DNA of 64,000 nt, taken from the NCBI GenBank assembly GCA_905215525.1, contig CAJMQJ010000001.1:496001-560000 (forward strand), read 5' to 3'. Made by a program: the position numbers and the translations under genes. The notes beneath the pieces were generated by a model. The model was not told the origin of the DNA, ran no database searches, and saw only the letters and a program-made list of their open reading frames with translations. Numbering within the stretch: position 1 is the stretch's first letter; each line of letters opens with the position of its first letter. This document shows positions 9,055 through 18,972 of the stretch, piece by piece. This DNA comes from an uncultured bacterium. GTDB taxonomy: Bacteria > Actinomycetota > Coriobacteriia > Coriobacteriales > Coriobacteriaceae.

Positions 9055-9119
9055 AAACCATCACAACATTCGATGAAAATCGCGATTTTGCCGAAAAACG
9101 TCGAATGTTGTGATGGTTT
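9055..9119. repeat. 65-bp palindromic repeat, copy 3
   Basis: Ends match copies 1 and 2 for 18 bp. The centre (ATGAAAATCGCGATTTTGCC) aligns with the reverse complement of the centre of copies 1 and 2, so this copy is inserted in the opposite orientation. It starts immediately after the TAA of the MFS gene and could form the 3' hairpin of that transcript. Confidence 0.9.
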
Positions 9120-9149
9120 GCGCTCCGGGCTAGGCCATCCTGCATCCTG

Positions 9150-9182
9150 CCACCACAAAGGGGGCAGGCACCTTTGTGGTGG
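9150..9182. repeat. GGGNCAGG-centred hairpin repeat, copy 3
   Basis: Perfect 11-bp arms CCACCACAAAG / CTTTGTGGTGG with centre GGGGCAGGCAC. Differs from copy 2 at one base. Confidence 0.85.
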
Positions 9183-9275
9183 TTTTGCTTTGACAGGCAG
9201 CATCCGCGCCTTGGTATACCATGTACGCCGTTTGCGAATACACCCCACATCGCCGCACAACCCAGAAAGGCTCCC

Positions 9276-10097
9276 ATGGACACCACCTTTAGCCACATCA
9301 AAGCCGTGTTCTGCGATATCGACGGCACGCTGCTCACGAGCCAGCACACGGTGTCCCCGCGCACCGTGGCGGCGATCCGCGCCCTGCGCGAGCGTGGCGT
9401 GCTCTTTGGCCTGTGCACCGGGCGTGACGCCCACGCGACCGAGGCCATGTACGAGCTCTGGGGCATCGAAGGCCTGGTAGACGTGCTGGTGGGCTGTGGC
9501 GGTGCCGAGGTCATTGACCGCGCGCACGACATCAACGAGCTGAGCTATCCGCTGCCGGGCGAGACCATCGCGCGCATCTGCAAGCACATGGCGGACCTTC
9601 CGGCAACGCCCGTCTGCCCCCGAGACGGCGTGTTCTACGTGCCCGAGAGCAACGCATGCGTCGAGCACCTGTCGCGCGTCGACGGCGTGCCCTACCAGGT
9701 GGTCGATTTTGCCGAGTTTTTGCGTGAGCCGCAGCCCAAGGTGATGTTTACCATGGCGCCCGAGGTAATGCCGCGGGTGATTGAGCGGGCGTCGACGTTT
9801 GCCGATAACACTGTTAAGGCGGCGGCTCTGCAAACCACGCAGCGGCTCTACGAGTTCATGGATCCCCGCGTGTCCAAGACGCGCGGCCTTGTGCGCGTGG
9901 CGGAGCTCAACGACATGGAGCTCCAGAACATCTGCGTGTTTGGCGATGCCGATAACGACACCTGCATGGTGGCTGACGCCGGCGTGGGTGTGGCCATGGC
10001 AAACGGCAGCGACGCCACCCGTGCCGCCGCCGACTTTGTAACCGCGGGCAACGACGAAGACGGCATCGCGATCTTCATCCAGGAGCACCTGCTGTAG
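9276..10097 (+). CDS. Cof-type HAD hydrolase (sugar-phosphatase-like)
   Basis: 273 residues. HAD motif I is CDIDGTLL near residue 15 (nucleophile and acid Asp), motif II is CTGRD, and motif IV is FGDADND followed by GVGVAMANGSD near the C-terminus. The insertion between motifs II and III is a C2-type cap of the Cof/YidA class, which dephosphorylates sugar phosphates, flavin or PLP. Start ATG 9276 follows AGAAAGGCTCCC; longer in-frame starts lie within a repeat. It stands alone between two hairpin repeats. The physiological substrate cannot be assigned. Confidence 0.92.
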   Translation: MDTTFSHIKAVFCDIDGTLLTSQHTVSPRTVAAIRALRERGVLFGLCTGRDAHATEAMYELWGIEGLVDVLVGCGGAEVIDRAHDINELSYPLPGETIARICKHMADLPATPVCPRDGVFYVPESNACVEHLSRVDGVPYQVVDFAEFLREPQPKVMFTMAPEVMPRVIERASTFADNTVKAAALQTTQRLYEFMDPRVSKTRGLVRVAELNDMELQNICVFGDADNDTCMVADAGVGVAMANGSDATRAAADFVTAGNDEDGIAIFIQEHLL

Positions 10098-10110
10098 CGC
10101 TGGGGGAGAA

Positions 10111-10143
10111 CCACCGCAAAAGGGGCAGGCTCTTTTGCGGTGG
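10111..10143. repeat. GGGNCAGG-centred hairpin repeat, copy 4
   Basis: Perfect 12-bp arms CCACCGCAAAAG / CTTTTGCGGTGG around GGGCAGGCT. It lies 13 bp after the HAD gene. Confidence 0.85.
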
Positions 10144-10599
10144 ACTCAGGCGATTTGGGCGAATTGATACCTAAAGTCTGTGTGATAATTCAAATATTGT
10201 TGTCTTAACATCATGCTTCTAACCACCGATGGGTTAAAGATATTCTCATCAGTTTGGTAGGATATTCATCCCGGTTAATGACCTACCGCTCACGGTCGAT
10301 TTTCGACCGTTCACAGGATGTTTGCTCTTGAGCAAATTGTTGTGCAAATAAATCTAATGCCATTAAAAAATAATAGGCAACTAAATTACCAGCAGAAACA
10401 AAAAATAGATAGCGAATAAACGAAGGCAAATCCGAGCAATTGTCAAGAGAATTGAGAACTTGCACAAAAATGTCGGTTTTGCTGCTCAGATGTTTAAACA
10501 ATCATTATAATTGCTTCATTAGCGAGCGCAATTACAGATTGCGCAGATACGTTTGATGGTGAAAGAGCAAGATCGCGGTCTCTTGGGGAGGAGACATCG
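10144..10599 (+). other. Long AT-rich leader of the pilus operon
   Basis: 456 bp much lower in GC than its surroundings and without a believable gene. It holds successive dyads: GGTAGG/CCTACC (10256-10261 with 10282-10287), CGGTCGA/TCGACCG (10293-10309), TTTGCTC/GAGCAAA (10321-10336) and GCGCAAT/ATTGCGC (10526-10544). The last lies 55 bp before the adhesin start and could be an operator. A strong GGGGAGGAG ribosome site (10585-10593) precedes the ATG at 10600. Confidence 0.6.
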
Positions 10600-13500
10600 A
10601 TGAAAGCGAATTCGGACAAATCTAAGCAGAGTAATAAAGCGACGCGCCGTGTACTGGCAGGCGTTTTGTGCGGAGCCTCCGTGTTGAGCCTGGTGCTGTC
10701 GCTCGTCATGCCCCCGATCTCGCAGGCCATTGCCAACGATGCCCAGACGGTTTCTACCGAGAAAACTGTGATGGGGGGGTTCCTCAAGTGAGTCTACTGA
10801 TGTAGGCAACACCAACAACGGGGATACCAAAAAGCTGAATAGCGGCGAGACCGAGGGCGGCGCGACCGAAGACGCTGCTGCTGCGGGCTCGACTGCCGAT
10901 AGCGTGGAGGCCAAGGGCGCCGCACAGCCTTCCGACGCACAGCTTGCGGATGATGAGAATAACGATGAAAACGCGAACGCTCCCGCCACCGTCAGTGCCA
11001 ATGACTATACCGAGGTAAGCAACGATGTTTCTAAGAAATTCGCCGACGGCGGCAAGTTCCGACTGACGGGTTCTGCCTATTCGGATCAGCAGATTAAAAT
11101 CACCAAAGACACCATCATCGATCTTAACGGCAACATGCTCTGTAACCGTTCTGGCGGCTTAGACTCCTTCTTTGTGGTCGAAAACGGAGCCACACTCACT
11201 ATCGAGGATTTGAGCAAAAAAACAAATGATTTACCAAGACCGGTCGATACGGCTAATGCGTCGGCGGGTCAGCCTGCGAGTATGGAGTGGGAAAGGGGAA
11301 GCGGCTCTAATAACGGCACTCCTAAGAGGCTTACTTACTATGAGACTAAGAGCACGCCCAATACAAATAGACTTGGCACCACCGAGACTACGTACGAGCA
11401 TGTCGTTACGGGCTTTGGCGCTATTGATGCAGCATCGGAAAGCGGTTCCGTAAAGTATGTGGTCAACGTTGAAGCGGGCGGCATACTCAATCTCAAGGGC
11501 GGCATGATTACCACGGCTGCCAACCTGAGTAACGACGGTCATGTGATTTTTTCTCAGGGTACGGTCAAAATCGAAGGCGGTTACGTCACCAACGGCAACG
11601 GCGGTGGCTGGGGCGGTGGTCTGTGCATAACGGGCGCGAATGCCAGCCTCGAAATGACAGGCGGCGTGGTCGCGGGAAACAAGGCAGCTGCCGGCGGCGG
11701 CGTCTTTGCTGATAATGGAGCCACTCTGAACCTTGCGGGCGGAATTATCTCTGGCAACGCAACGTATGATAAAGCTATCAATAATGGTGAAAACACACGC
11801 GATGGCGGCTACGGTGGTGGTGTTTATACCAAGGGTGCAAAAGTTACCATTAGCGGTTCTGCCTGTATAACCAACAATCGAGTCGATGCTCGCATCACAG
11901 ATATTGACCACCTTGGCAACAATGGCCTGCTCGGTGGTGGTGGCATTGCATGTACGCACGATGGCACGCTTAACTTAACGGGCGGCTTCGTTACGGCCAA
12001 CTATTCCTATGAGGCTGGCGGTGGCGTCTACGCTGGTTTTTATGATAAAGATAACGACGGCGAGATCGAGAAAATCACTTTTAAAATGACTGGCGGTACG
12101 ATTGCCGGCAATGTTGCCGATAACGCCGAAGGCGGCGGTCTGCGTGTCGCGGGCGGCGACAGCGCCGGCACGATGGCAACAATTAACGCCAGTGATACTG
12201 GCAGGGTTTACATTACGAACAATAAGACGAATACGGGTAGCACCAAAGGTCGTGGTGGCGACTGGGGCGGCGGTGGCGTCTTTATTCAGAAGGGCGGCAA
12301 GCTTAACATCGTAAAGACGCTGATTACTGATAATGAGGCCGGCGGCTGGGGTGGTGGCATCGGTGCCTGCCCTACGGGCGAGACAATTGTTTCGCACTCA
12401 AATGGTGCCGCAATCTACAACAATACGGATTATGGCAAGCACTTCTCCGCCGGTGGTGATGGCAAGGATCAGGACAAAGATATTGAGGGTTCTGAGTACA
12501 TTACCGATGACTTCAAAAATGAGGGTCACAAGGATTTCTTCCTCGTGCGCAAGAAGGGCAGCAATAAGACGGTCGCAGTCGTTCTTGGCAAGATGCTCGG
12601 CAATCGTTCTGCTGGCTGGAAAGGTACCTGCGATGGCCAGAAAATCACCATCGATCCTAATGGCGGCGCCGAGGCCAAGTACATGTTTGGCCTTGAGGCT
12701 CATCCTTCCGACCAGGCTAAAATTGATGCACAGGCAGCGGCTACGACCATCATCAGCGGTAACTACTCTTACACCCACGGCGGTGGCATCATGACCAACG
12801 GCGACCTCATCGTCGGTGAGGTTACTTCCCTGGACGTGTATCCTGCAATCAAGGTCAAGGCTAACAAGGTCCTCATGAAGGACGGCAAACCGCAAGGCCT
12901 CACGGGCCACGGCTATAAGTTCAAGCTGTTGGGTAAAGCCGCCGATTCAGCTGGGGAGCCGTATTGGAATACGGACGGCTCACTTAACGCAAACGGATGC
13001 GAGGCGACGTCCGAGGTTACCGTTAATGAAAGTGGAGAGATCGTCATTGATACGGCTGCGAACTACCAGTCGGGCAATTACGACCTCTACCTTGTTGAAG
13101 TCCCTATCAATGAGGAAGGCACGACCTTTGATAAGGCCATTTACAAAATACATATAAAGGTTGGTACGACACCATTTAATACGACCAACCTCTTGGGGAT
13201 CAATATTAATCGTTATGAAGTTGATAAGAGCGCTTCCACAGTATCCGTTAAAAGGGAAGGCGAAACGGGCTTCACCGAGTGTAAATCTCCTGAGTTCTAT
13301 AACTGGAGTGTAGATCCGAAAGATAATACAATCTCGACCGTAAAAATCGGCAACAGCTCCAAACCTGCGTTTACGAACGAACTTGCGCCCTACCAGACTT
13401 CAGGCACTTGGACGCCTCAGGTGACCAAGAAGGTCGATGGCGGCGAGATGAAGAAGTTCAAGTTCGAGCTATATACCATGGATGGCAGCGAGAAAACGGT

Positions 13501-13963
13501 GCTTGATACAAAGAGTACCGCTGATGACTCGAACAACTTGCAGACGGTGACGTTCGCCGAGCAGAAGATCGGACCACTCAAAGTCAGCGACTTCAACGAC
13601 GATAAGGCAACATTCACTTATTACATTTGTGAATGTGCTGCTGACGCCGGCGAAGGCACCAGCCACAAGGGCTATACCAACGACACCAAGACTTTCAAGG
13701 TCGTGGTGACGGCAACGGATGACGGCAAAGGACATCTGAACTGCACGCCGTTCTACTACGAGGTCGACGCCAGCGGTCATGAGAGCGCGAAACCGACTGA
13801 CACCCCCACCTTCACCAACACCTACTCCACATCTTTGCCCCTTTCTGGTATGTCGGGCGTCACTCTGACGTACCTTGCCGGCGCGGCGGCGCTTTGCGCT
13901 GCTGCGGCCTGGATGCACATTCGTCGCAAGGCGAATGCGAAGGGAGGCGAGCGTCGTGAATAA
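10600..13963 (+). CDS. Large pilus tip adhesin, split by a G7 tract (probably phase-variable)
   Basis: The ATG at 10600 encodes a signal peptide (hydrophobic LAGVLCGASVLSLVLSLVM, then SQAIA). The frame ends at 10791 just after a run of seven G. The +1 frame is open from that run to 13963. With six G (or nine) the two join as ...EKTVMGGSSSESTDVG..., giving about 1120 residues. The body (about 10980-12800) is rich in GG/NGG motifs such as MTGGVVAGNKAAAGGGVF, typical of a right-handed beta-helix surface protein. Two pilin isopeptide (Spy0128-like) domains follow, then LPLSG sorting signal, hydrophobic segment and RRKAN tail. It overlaps the next pilin by 8 bp. As written, the strain would make only a 63-residue stub unless slippage occurs. 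A sequencing error in the homopolymer is the main alternative. Confidence 0.85.
10773..10779 (+). repeat. G7 homopolymer at the adhesin frameshift
   Basis: Seven G in the context ATGGGGGGGTTCC, located just after the predicted signal peptide. Removing one G restores a single continuous frame. Such tracts are classic slipped-strand switches. Confidence 0.85.
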
Positions 13964-15623
13964 GAAAGTTTGCTCCTTCCCGATCTTGTTTGCGCTGCTC
14001 GCCCTCTTGATCGGCACCTGCACGGTTGTGTTCCCCGCATCCGCGCAGGCCGCGCCGAGCGCGACCGGATCCATCACGGTGAGCGGCACCGTGGCGCGCA
14101 GCTACGACGCCTACCAGATCTTTGACGCCAACGTCGTCGATGACGACAACGACGCCAAGATCGCCACCGACCTTGTCTGGGCAAGCGATGCCGTGCGCGA
14201 CGCCGCGCTGCCTGTGTTGCACAGCGCCGGCATGCCCAATTCCCAGACCACCGCGCAGGAAGCTGCCGAGTGGCTCAACACCGATTCCCACCTTACGAGC
14301 GCGCTGAGCGCACAGCTCGCTCGTTCCCTCCAGAGCTCTGGCGCCGAGCTCGTGGCCCTTAACGCGGGAACGACGGCCGAGCTGCCCTGCGGCTACTGGC
14401 TCATCGTCGCCGACGACGACACCATCGCCCAGAACGAGGCCGGTACCGCGCCGATCATGGCCCTGGTCGGCGGCAGCGCCGTCGCCGTCAAGCCCAAGGC
14501 GGCGACCCCCAAGGTCCAAAAGCATGTGCTGGAGGACAGCACCGCCGCCTGGCGGAAGGCCGCCGACGCCACGGTCGCCGACGACCTGTACTGGCGCCTC
14601 TCGGCCACGGTCCCGGCGGGTCTTACCGCCTACGACACCTATACGGTGCAGTTCGTCGACACCATGAGCGCGGGGCTCGACCCCTCCAAGGTGGCCGCGA
14701 GCATGCGCGTGTACGTGGCGGCGGGCGCGGACGGCGGCTTTGACGCCGTTTCGGCCGGCAAGGACGGACGCGCCGGCACCGAGCCCGCGCAGGGCTGGAC
14801 CGATATCACGGCCCAGTGCGCCACCAAGGTGGCGGCGGACGGGACCTTCACCGTGCGCACCGGCGACCTGATCGCCGCGCTCGGCGGGGCCGACGCCTTC
14901 ACCGCGGGTGCCCGCGTGGTCGCCGTGTACAACGCGCCGCTCAACAGCGCATGCAACCACGGCATCGCGAAGGGCAACCCCAACGAGGTCTACCTGCGCT
15001 ACCCGCGCTCTCCCTTTGCCGATCAGTCCGGCGATGCCGGCTTTACCAGCACGCCGAGCGACGACGCGTGCGCCTACACCTGGGATCTCGCGCTCACCAA
15101 GCGCGGCAGCGACGGCGACAAGCCGCTTGCCGGGGCGGTCCTGAGCATCACCGACGACCGCGGTCGCACGCTGGCGGCCGACGGCACGTGGGATGCGCAA
15201 GGCAAGGCCACCGTCACTACGGGCGAGGACGGCCGCGTGACCGTCTCGGGCGTGGACTCGGGCAAGCTGGAGGTCCGCGAGCTCAAGGCGCCCAAGGGCT
15301 ACACCGCCTTTGAGGGCACGCGCTGTGTGACGGTTAAGGCCGAGGGCCTGGACGTCGACCAGGTGGCCGCCGCCAAGCCCAAGCTCACCATCACGGCCGA
15401 GTCGCCCCTGCGCGCCGACAGCGCGGACGGGTCGACGGGCAGCCTGGAGGCGTCGCTCATCAACACGCCCACCGGCACACCCCCTAGCATTACCACCGGA
15501 GGTTTTATGCCCTCGACTGGCGATATGGCAATGTACGCCGCGGCCGCCGCAGCGGTCGCCGGAGCCGCGCTCATCGTGGTCGCGCTCCTGGTCAAGCGGG
15601 GAGGTGGCAGCCATAAAGAGTAG
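13956..15623 (+). CDS. Pilin subunit with isopeptide and SpaA-type domain (MPSTG anchor)
   Basis: 555 residues from a GTG start at 13956, preceded by AAGGGAGG and overlapping the adhesin stop by 8 bp, which suggests translational coupling. A signal peptide (LFALLALLIGTCTVVF...AQA) is followed by an N-terminal pilin domain with VAVKPKAATPK at its end, resembling the pilin-motif region that supplies the cross-linking Lys. A fimbrial D2-type isopeptide domain comes next, then a C-terminal SpaA/Cna-B domain with RELKAPKGYT (E-box-like). The C-terminus is a sorting signal MPSTG, a long Ala/Val membrane segment and a KRGGG tail. It could be a basal or minor pilin. GC content is visibly higher than in the flanking pilin genes. 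Confidence 0.88.
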   Translation: MNKKVCSFPILFALLALLIGTCTVVFPASAQAAPSATGSITVSGTVARSYDAYQIFDANVVDDDNDAKIATDLVWASDAVRDAALPVLHSAGMPNSQTTAQEAAEWLNTDSHLTSALSAQLARSLQSSGAELVALNAGTTAELPCGYWLIVADDDTIAQNEAGTAPIMALVGGSAVAVKPKAATPKVQKHVLEDSTAAWRKAADATVADDLYWRLSATVPAGLTAYDTYTVQFVDTMSAGLDPSKVAASMRVYVAAGADGGFDAVSAGKDGRAGTEPAQGWTDITAQCATKVAADGTFTVRTGDLIAALGGADAFTAGARVVAVYNAPLNSACNHGIAKGNPNEVYLRYPRSPFADQSGDAGFTSTPSDDACAYTWDLALTKRGSDGDKPLAGAVLSITDDRGRTLAADGTWDAQGKATVTTGEDGRVTVSGVDSGKLEVRELKAPKGYTAFEGTRCVTVKAEGLDVDQVAAAKPKLTITAESPLRADSADGSTGSLEASLINTPTGTPPSITTGGFMPSTGDMAMYAAAAAAVAGAALIVVALLVKRGGGSHKE

Positions 15624-15731
15624 CTGGCAGCCCCACAGAGAGCGGGGCGAGACGTAGCGAAGTAGATGCTAAGACACAGACAGATGATGATCGATCGAAT
15701 GAGAACCAACCGGAAAATGGAGGAAAAGAAG

Positions 15732-17492
15732 ATGAGCATGAGCAAGAACATCGCACGCCTGGCAGTAACCGCCGGCCTCACAGCAGCGCTGAGCTTTGGC
15801 GGGGTCATGGCCCCGGTTACGATAGCGTTTGCCGAGGGCACGCCGACGGTGGCCACGGAGAAGGGTAAGGTGGCTATCACCGACGAAACATACACCGGCA
15901 CGACATTCAAGGGCATTCAGATCTTCACCGCGAAGGTCACGCAGGATCAGAAGGGCGATGGGAGCTGGGATGGCTCGGCCGCTAAGACTCTTTCCGATAT
16001 TCAGTGGGCTCCGGGTAATGTGAAAACCCTCGTTACGACTGCGCTCAAAGACGTTACTGGAGCACCTGACGTAGATGCTGACGCCCAGACGTGGGCGGAG
16101 TTCATCAGCACGACTCAGGGCTCTAATTTTGGAGAGACTACGGCGGTTGATACTGGTACAACTCTTGACTTGATTGCCAAGGCCTTGGAAGGGGACAAGA
16201 CCCTCACGTGGACAAAGCCAAGCGATTCCACCAAAGGTAGCTTTAAGGATCTTGATAATGGCTACTGGCTTTTCGTGACCGATACGCCCAGTACGACCAG
16301 CGGTGCTAATGGCAATACTGATGCGTATACCTCGCCGATTTTCACCATCGTCGGTGGTTCTGACGTTAACGTGGCCCCCAAGAAGGACGTCCCCAAAGTG
16401 ACCAAGGCCGTAAAGGATGACAAGAACGGCAAGTTTGTTACGGACGATAGCAAGAATGTCTTTACCGCAGCCAACAAGGCTGCCGACTCCGCTGCTGAAC
16501 AGCCTGTTGAATATCAGCTTGCCGGCACTGTGGCTAGCAACATTAACACGTATGTCAAGTACAGCTACACTTTCACTGACGAGCTCCCCTCCACGATGGT
16601 TCCAGAGCTTCAGGGTGGTAACCCAGTCGTTGAGGTCAAGATTGACGATTCAGTCGTGGATCCCGCTTGCTACAGCGCGACCTATGTCCCGGGGGAAAGC
16701 ACGAATACGCTCACTGTTTCCTTCGAGAACCTCAAAGAAGCAAAGGATAAGGCCGGCAATCTCATCAAAGTTGACCGTGGTTCGACAGTCTATGTGAACT
16801 ATGAGGCAAAACTGGTTGCTGGCAAGATTAACGCGGATATGCTCGGCAAGGCCCAGGTGAACAATGTCAAGTTGACCTATTCCAACAACCCGCACACCAA
16901 TGGCACCGGTACCACGGTTGACCATCCGGCCTACGACTACACCTATGGTATCGACGTTACCAAGGTTGGCAGCGATAATGATGAGGCCGGCAACCCTAAG
17001 ACTCTCAAAGACGTCGAATTCACGCTGAAGGAGCAAGGCACCAGCAAATTTATCAAGGCCGACGGCACCACGACGTCAAATGAGAATGAAGCAATACTGA
17101 CCACCACCTCCGAAGGCAAGATCAACGTTGTCGGCCTCGATGAGGGCACCTATATCCTCACGGAGGTTAAGCCTGCGCCTGGCTACAACAACTCCGCGGC
17201 AAACGGTGTGACCTTTACTATCAGCCGCACGCTCAATCAGGACGGTGCGAATGTGACGCCCGACACGACGAGCGCCATTGTGGCAGGTCAAGATGTTGTT
17301 CAGGAGGGCTCCGCGAAAGCTGAAGTCGGCAAGCTCAGCTTCACCATCGTCGACAAGAAGGGCTCCAACCTCCCGCTGACCGGTCTTAATGGCGTGACCT
17401 TCACTTGGATTGCTGGTGGCGCGGTGCTGTGCATCGGTGTGGCTCACCTCATCCGCAGCCGTAAGCAGGCTGAGGAGTCCGAGCAGGAGTAA
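15732..17492 (+). CDS. Major pilin (shaft) with LPLTG anchor
   Basis: 586 residues; ATG 15732 follows TGGAGGAAAAGAAG. Signal peptide (LAVTAGLTAALSFGG...IAFA) at the N-terminus. The pilin-motif-like VNVAPKKDVPK (around residue 220) carries the Lys that class C sortases use to link shaft subunits. A fimbrial isopeptide domain follows, then a C-terminal Cna-B domain with the E-box-like YILTEVKPAPGY. The sorting signal is LPLTG, followed by TFTWIAGGAVLCIG and a RSRK tail. This set of features is that of a shaft pilin (SpaA/FimA type). It is closed by a strong terminator at 17593, so the three-gene pilin operon ends here. Confidence 0.9.
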   Translation: MSMSKNIARLAVTAGLTAALSFGGVMAPVTIAFAEGTPTVATEKGKVAITDETYTGTTFKGIQIFTAKVTQDQKGDGSWDGSAAKTLSDIQWAPGNVKTLVTTALKDVTGAPDVDADAQTWAEFISTTQGSNFGETTAVDTGTTLDLIAKALEGDKTLTWTKPSDSTKGSFKDLDNGYWLFVTDTPSTTSGANGNTDAYTSPIFTIVGGSDVNVAPKKDVPKVTKAVKDDKNGKFVTDDSKNVFTAANKAADSAAEQPVEYQLAGTVASNINTYVKYSYTFTDELPSTMVPELQGGNPVVEVKIDDSVVDPACYSATYVPGESTNTLTVSFENLKEAKDKAGNLIKVDRGSTVYVNYEAKLVAGKINADMLGKAQVNNVKLTYSNNPHTNGTGTTVDHPAYDYTYGIDVTKVGSDNDEAGNPKTLKDVEFTLKEQGTSKFIKADGTTTSNENEAILTTTSEGKINVVGLDEGTYILTEVKPAPGYNNSAANGVTFTISRTLNQDGANVTPDTTSAIVAGQDVVQEGSAKAEVGKLSFTIVDKKGSNLPLTGLNGVTFTWIAGGAVLCIGVAHLIRSRKQAEESEQE

Positions 17493-17592
17493 CGCTCGCT
17501 CACCCATCCCTTTGGCAGGTGGGATGTGATGGCCATGAGACTTGCGGACACTTTTCTCGTCCATCCACGGTCTTGCTTTGCCATTCTCTTTA

Positions 17593-17630
17593 CGGGGCAG
17601 ACTCCGCGCTGGAGTCTGCCCCGTTTTTTT
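17593..17630 (+). terminator. Strong intrinsic terminator of the pilin operon
   Basis: A stem of about 13 bp (CGGGGCAGACTCC / GGAGTCTGCCCCG) with a short loop and seven T. Confidence 0.93.
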
Positions 17631-17967
17631 GGGATAACGCAGCCAGCCTCCATCGTCCGATGCGGGCTCGTTCGTCATCGCGTTTCTCGACTCGTATGAG
17701 GTTCGGTTTAAGGTCCGTAGGCGCACGCGCGGTGCGGACGGTAGAAGGCATTTGCGCCGCAACAAGCGCAAATAAGAATGCCCGGGGTTCGGAGCCCGGG
17801 CATTTAACAACGTCGGAAACTGGTCGCCCGCGCTCCTAAGTACTTACGCGGGGTGCGTCGTTTCCTGTAGCTATTGTATCCCGAATCACCCCGCCGATTC
17901 GGGACATTTTGAAAACGCAAATATGGGCTTAGGCACGAACGGTATCTCATTAATTCCGAAAATTATG
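17631..17967. other. Intergenic region with three hairpins, no gene seen
   Basis: Contains TTTGCGC...GCGCAAA (about 17749-17771), a GC-rich hairpin ATGCCCGGG/CCCGGGCAT (17778-17803) and CCCGAATC/GATTCGGG (about 17880-17903). None has a clear T-run on the plus strand. Open frames here lack plausible starts or composition. An unannotated small RNA on either strand is possible, but I have no family match. Confidence 0.4.
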
Positions 17968-17991
17968 TATAATTCCAATACAAACTGGAAT
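17968..17991 (+). promoter_or_regulatory. -10 box overlapping an inverted repeat
   Basis: A perfect -10 TATAAT (17968-17973) overlaps the dyad ATTCCA-8-TGGAAT (17972-17991), 12 bp before the winged-helix gene. The layout suits autorepression by that protein. The -35 region is weak (TCTCAT at 17 bp). Confidence 0.5.
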
Positions 17992-18003
17992 CGAACGAAA
18001 ACA

Positions 18004-18972
18004 ATGGAAATGAACGAAGCGCTAATCTACTTACAAGAAGCACTAGGCCTTTCCGCCAAGACCAAAACTTGGCCTGGATCCGCACACTTGCCGCTGCATC
18101 TGCGGACGATTGAGGTCCGCGCTGTTGACGCAAACGGTTTTTCGTTTTTGCTTGCAAGTTTGCCTACTGGCGTCGGGCTTCCCGAGGCTAAGAGAGTCTA
18201 TAGTCAGCTAGCCTTGCGCGCGGAGACTCCTGTTGTCGTTTCGTTTCCTGATGCCGATGCACGTCAGCGCAAAGCATTGATCGCACAAGGGATTCCCTTT
18301 GTCTGCCCAGGCAGACAGGCTTTTCTTCCATTTATGGGCACAGCCTGCACGGAGAGGGGCGGTGTCCGGTTTCGCAACCACGCGACCAAGATGTCACCCA
18401 ACGCGCAGGCTGCCGCAATCTGGGGAGCAGCCCAGGAGCCATATCGTCCCTATGACCTTTGTCGTGCGCTTGGGATTTCGGCAAGCCGCGCGAGCGAGGC
18501 CATAACCGAGCTTGTTGACAGGGGGCTCGCGAGACGCGAGCGTCGCGAGCGACGTGTCTTCGTGTTCCCTGTTGCCGTTGATCTTCTGCTCAGCGAGCAC
18601 ATGGCAGAGCTCTCCTCGCCTGTCTCGAAGGTCTTTATTGCAAGGAAGACGCAGCAGATCGACTATCTTGTTGACGCCGGGGAGACGGCGCTCGCTGCGC
18701 GTTCGATGCTCGCTGCGCCGGGCATGGAACAAAAGGCCGTCTTAAAAAGTGCATGGCGTCAACTGAGCGACCTCGAAGTCGCAGATGGGGAGTTGCCGGA
18801 TAACGAAACGGCGATGATCCAAGTGTGGCGCTATGCACCCGTGTTTGCCGACTCCTCTCGTGTCGACAACATTTCGCTTGCGCTATCTTTGGCGGCAATC
18901 GACGATGAGCGAATTCAACTCGAAGTCGATCGCATGTTTGGAAAGGAATATCCATGGCAAGAAGCGCTGTAG
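18004..18972 (+). CDS. Winged-helix regulator, antitoxin-like (AbiEi-like)
   Basis: 322 residues from ATG 18004; earlier in-frame starts lie within the promoter. The N-terminal half (to about residue 110) resembles a small alpha/beta module with VVVSFPDADARQRKALIAQG then FVCPGRQAFLPFMG. A winged helix follows (LCRALGISASRASEAITEL plus a basic wing RRERRERR). The tail (IQVWRYAPVF...VDNISLALSLA) recalls proteins that sit upstream of a nucleotidyltransferase toxin in AbiE-like pairs. This family memory is moderate, not certain. It has lower GC than the pilin genes and sits between pilins and sortase. Its likely partner is reduced to a 14-codon stub overlapping its 3' end (18954-18998). It could instead regulate the pilus locus. 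Confidence 0.6.
   Translation: MEMNEALIYLQEALGLSAKTKTWPGSAHLPLHLRTIEVRAVDANGFSFLLASLPTGVGLPEAKRVYSQLALRAETPVVVSFPDADARQRKALIAQGIPFVCPGRQAFLPFMGTACTERGGVRFRNHATKMSPNAQAAAIWGAAQEPYRPYDLCRALGISASRASEAITELVDRGLARRERRERRVFVFPVAVDLLLSEHMAELSSPVSKVFIARKTQQIDYLVDAGETALAARSMLAAPGMEQKAVLKSAWRQLSDLEVADGELPDNETAMIQVWRYAPVFADSSRVDNISLALSLAAIDDERIQLEVDRMFGKEYPWQEAL

Noticed and set aside
7509..9182. Possible CRISPR array from recurring 33-bp repeats
   Set aside because: Copies are scattered, each palindromic, with genes rather than uniform spacers between them.
10283..10501. 72-codon minus-strand frame in the pilus leader
   Set aside because: AT-rich, no ribosome site, overlaps several dyads, no family features.
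10773..10791. Programmed -1 ribosomal frameshift at the G tract
   Set aside because: The downstream frame requires +1 (or -2), which does not fit the usual X_XXY_YYZ -1 slip; transcriptional slippage or DNA phase variation fits better.
17076..17810. 244-codon minus-strand frame across the shaft pilin 3' end and terminator
   Set aside because: Antisense of the pilin and reads through its terminator; composition not protein-like.
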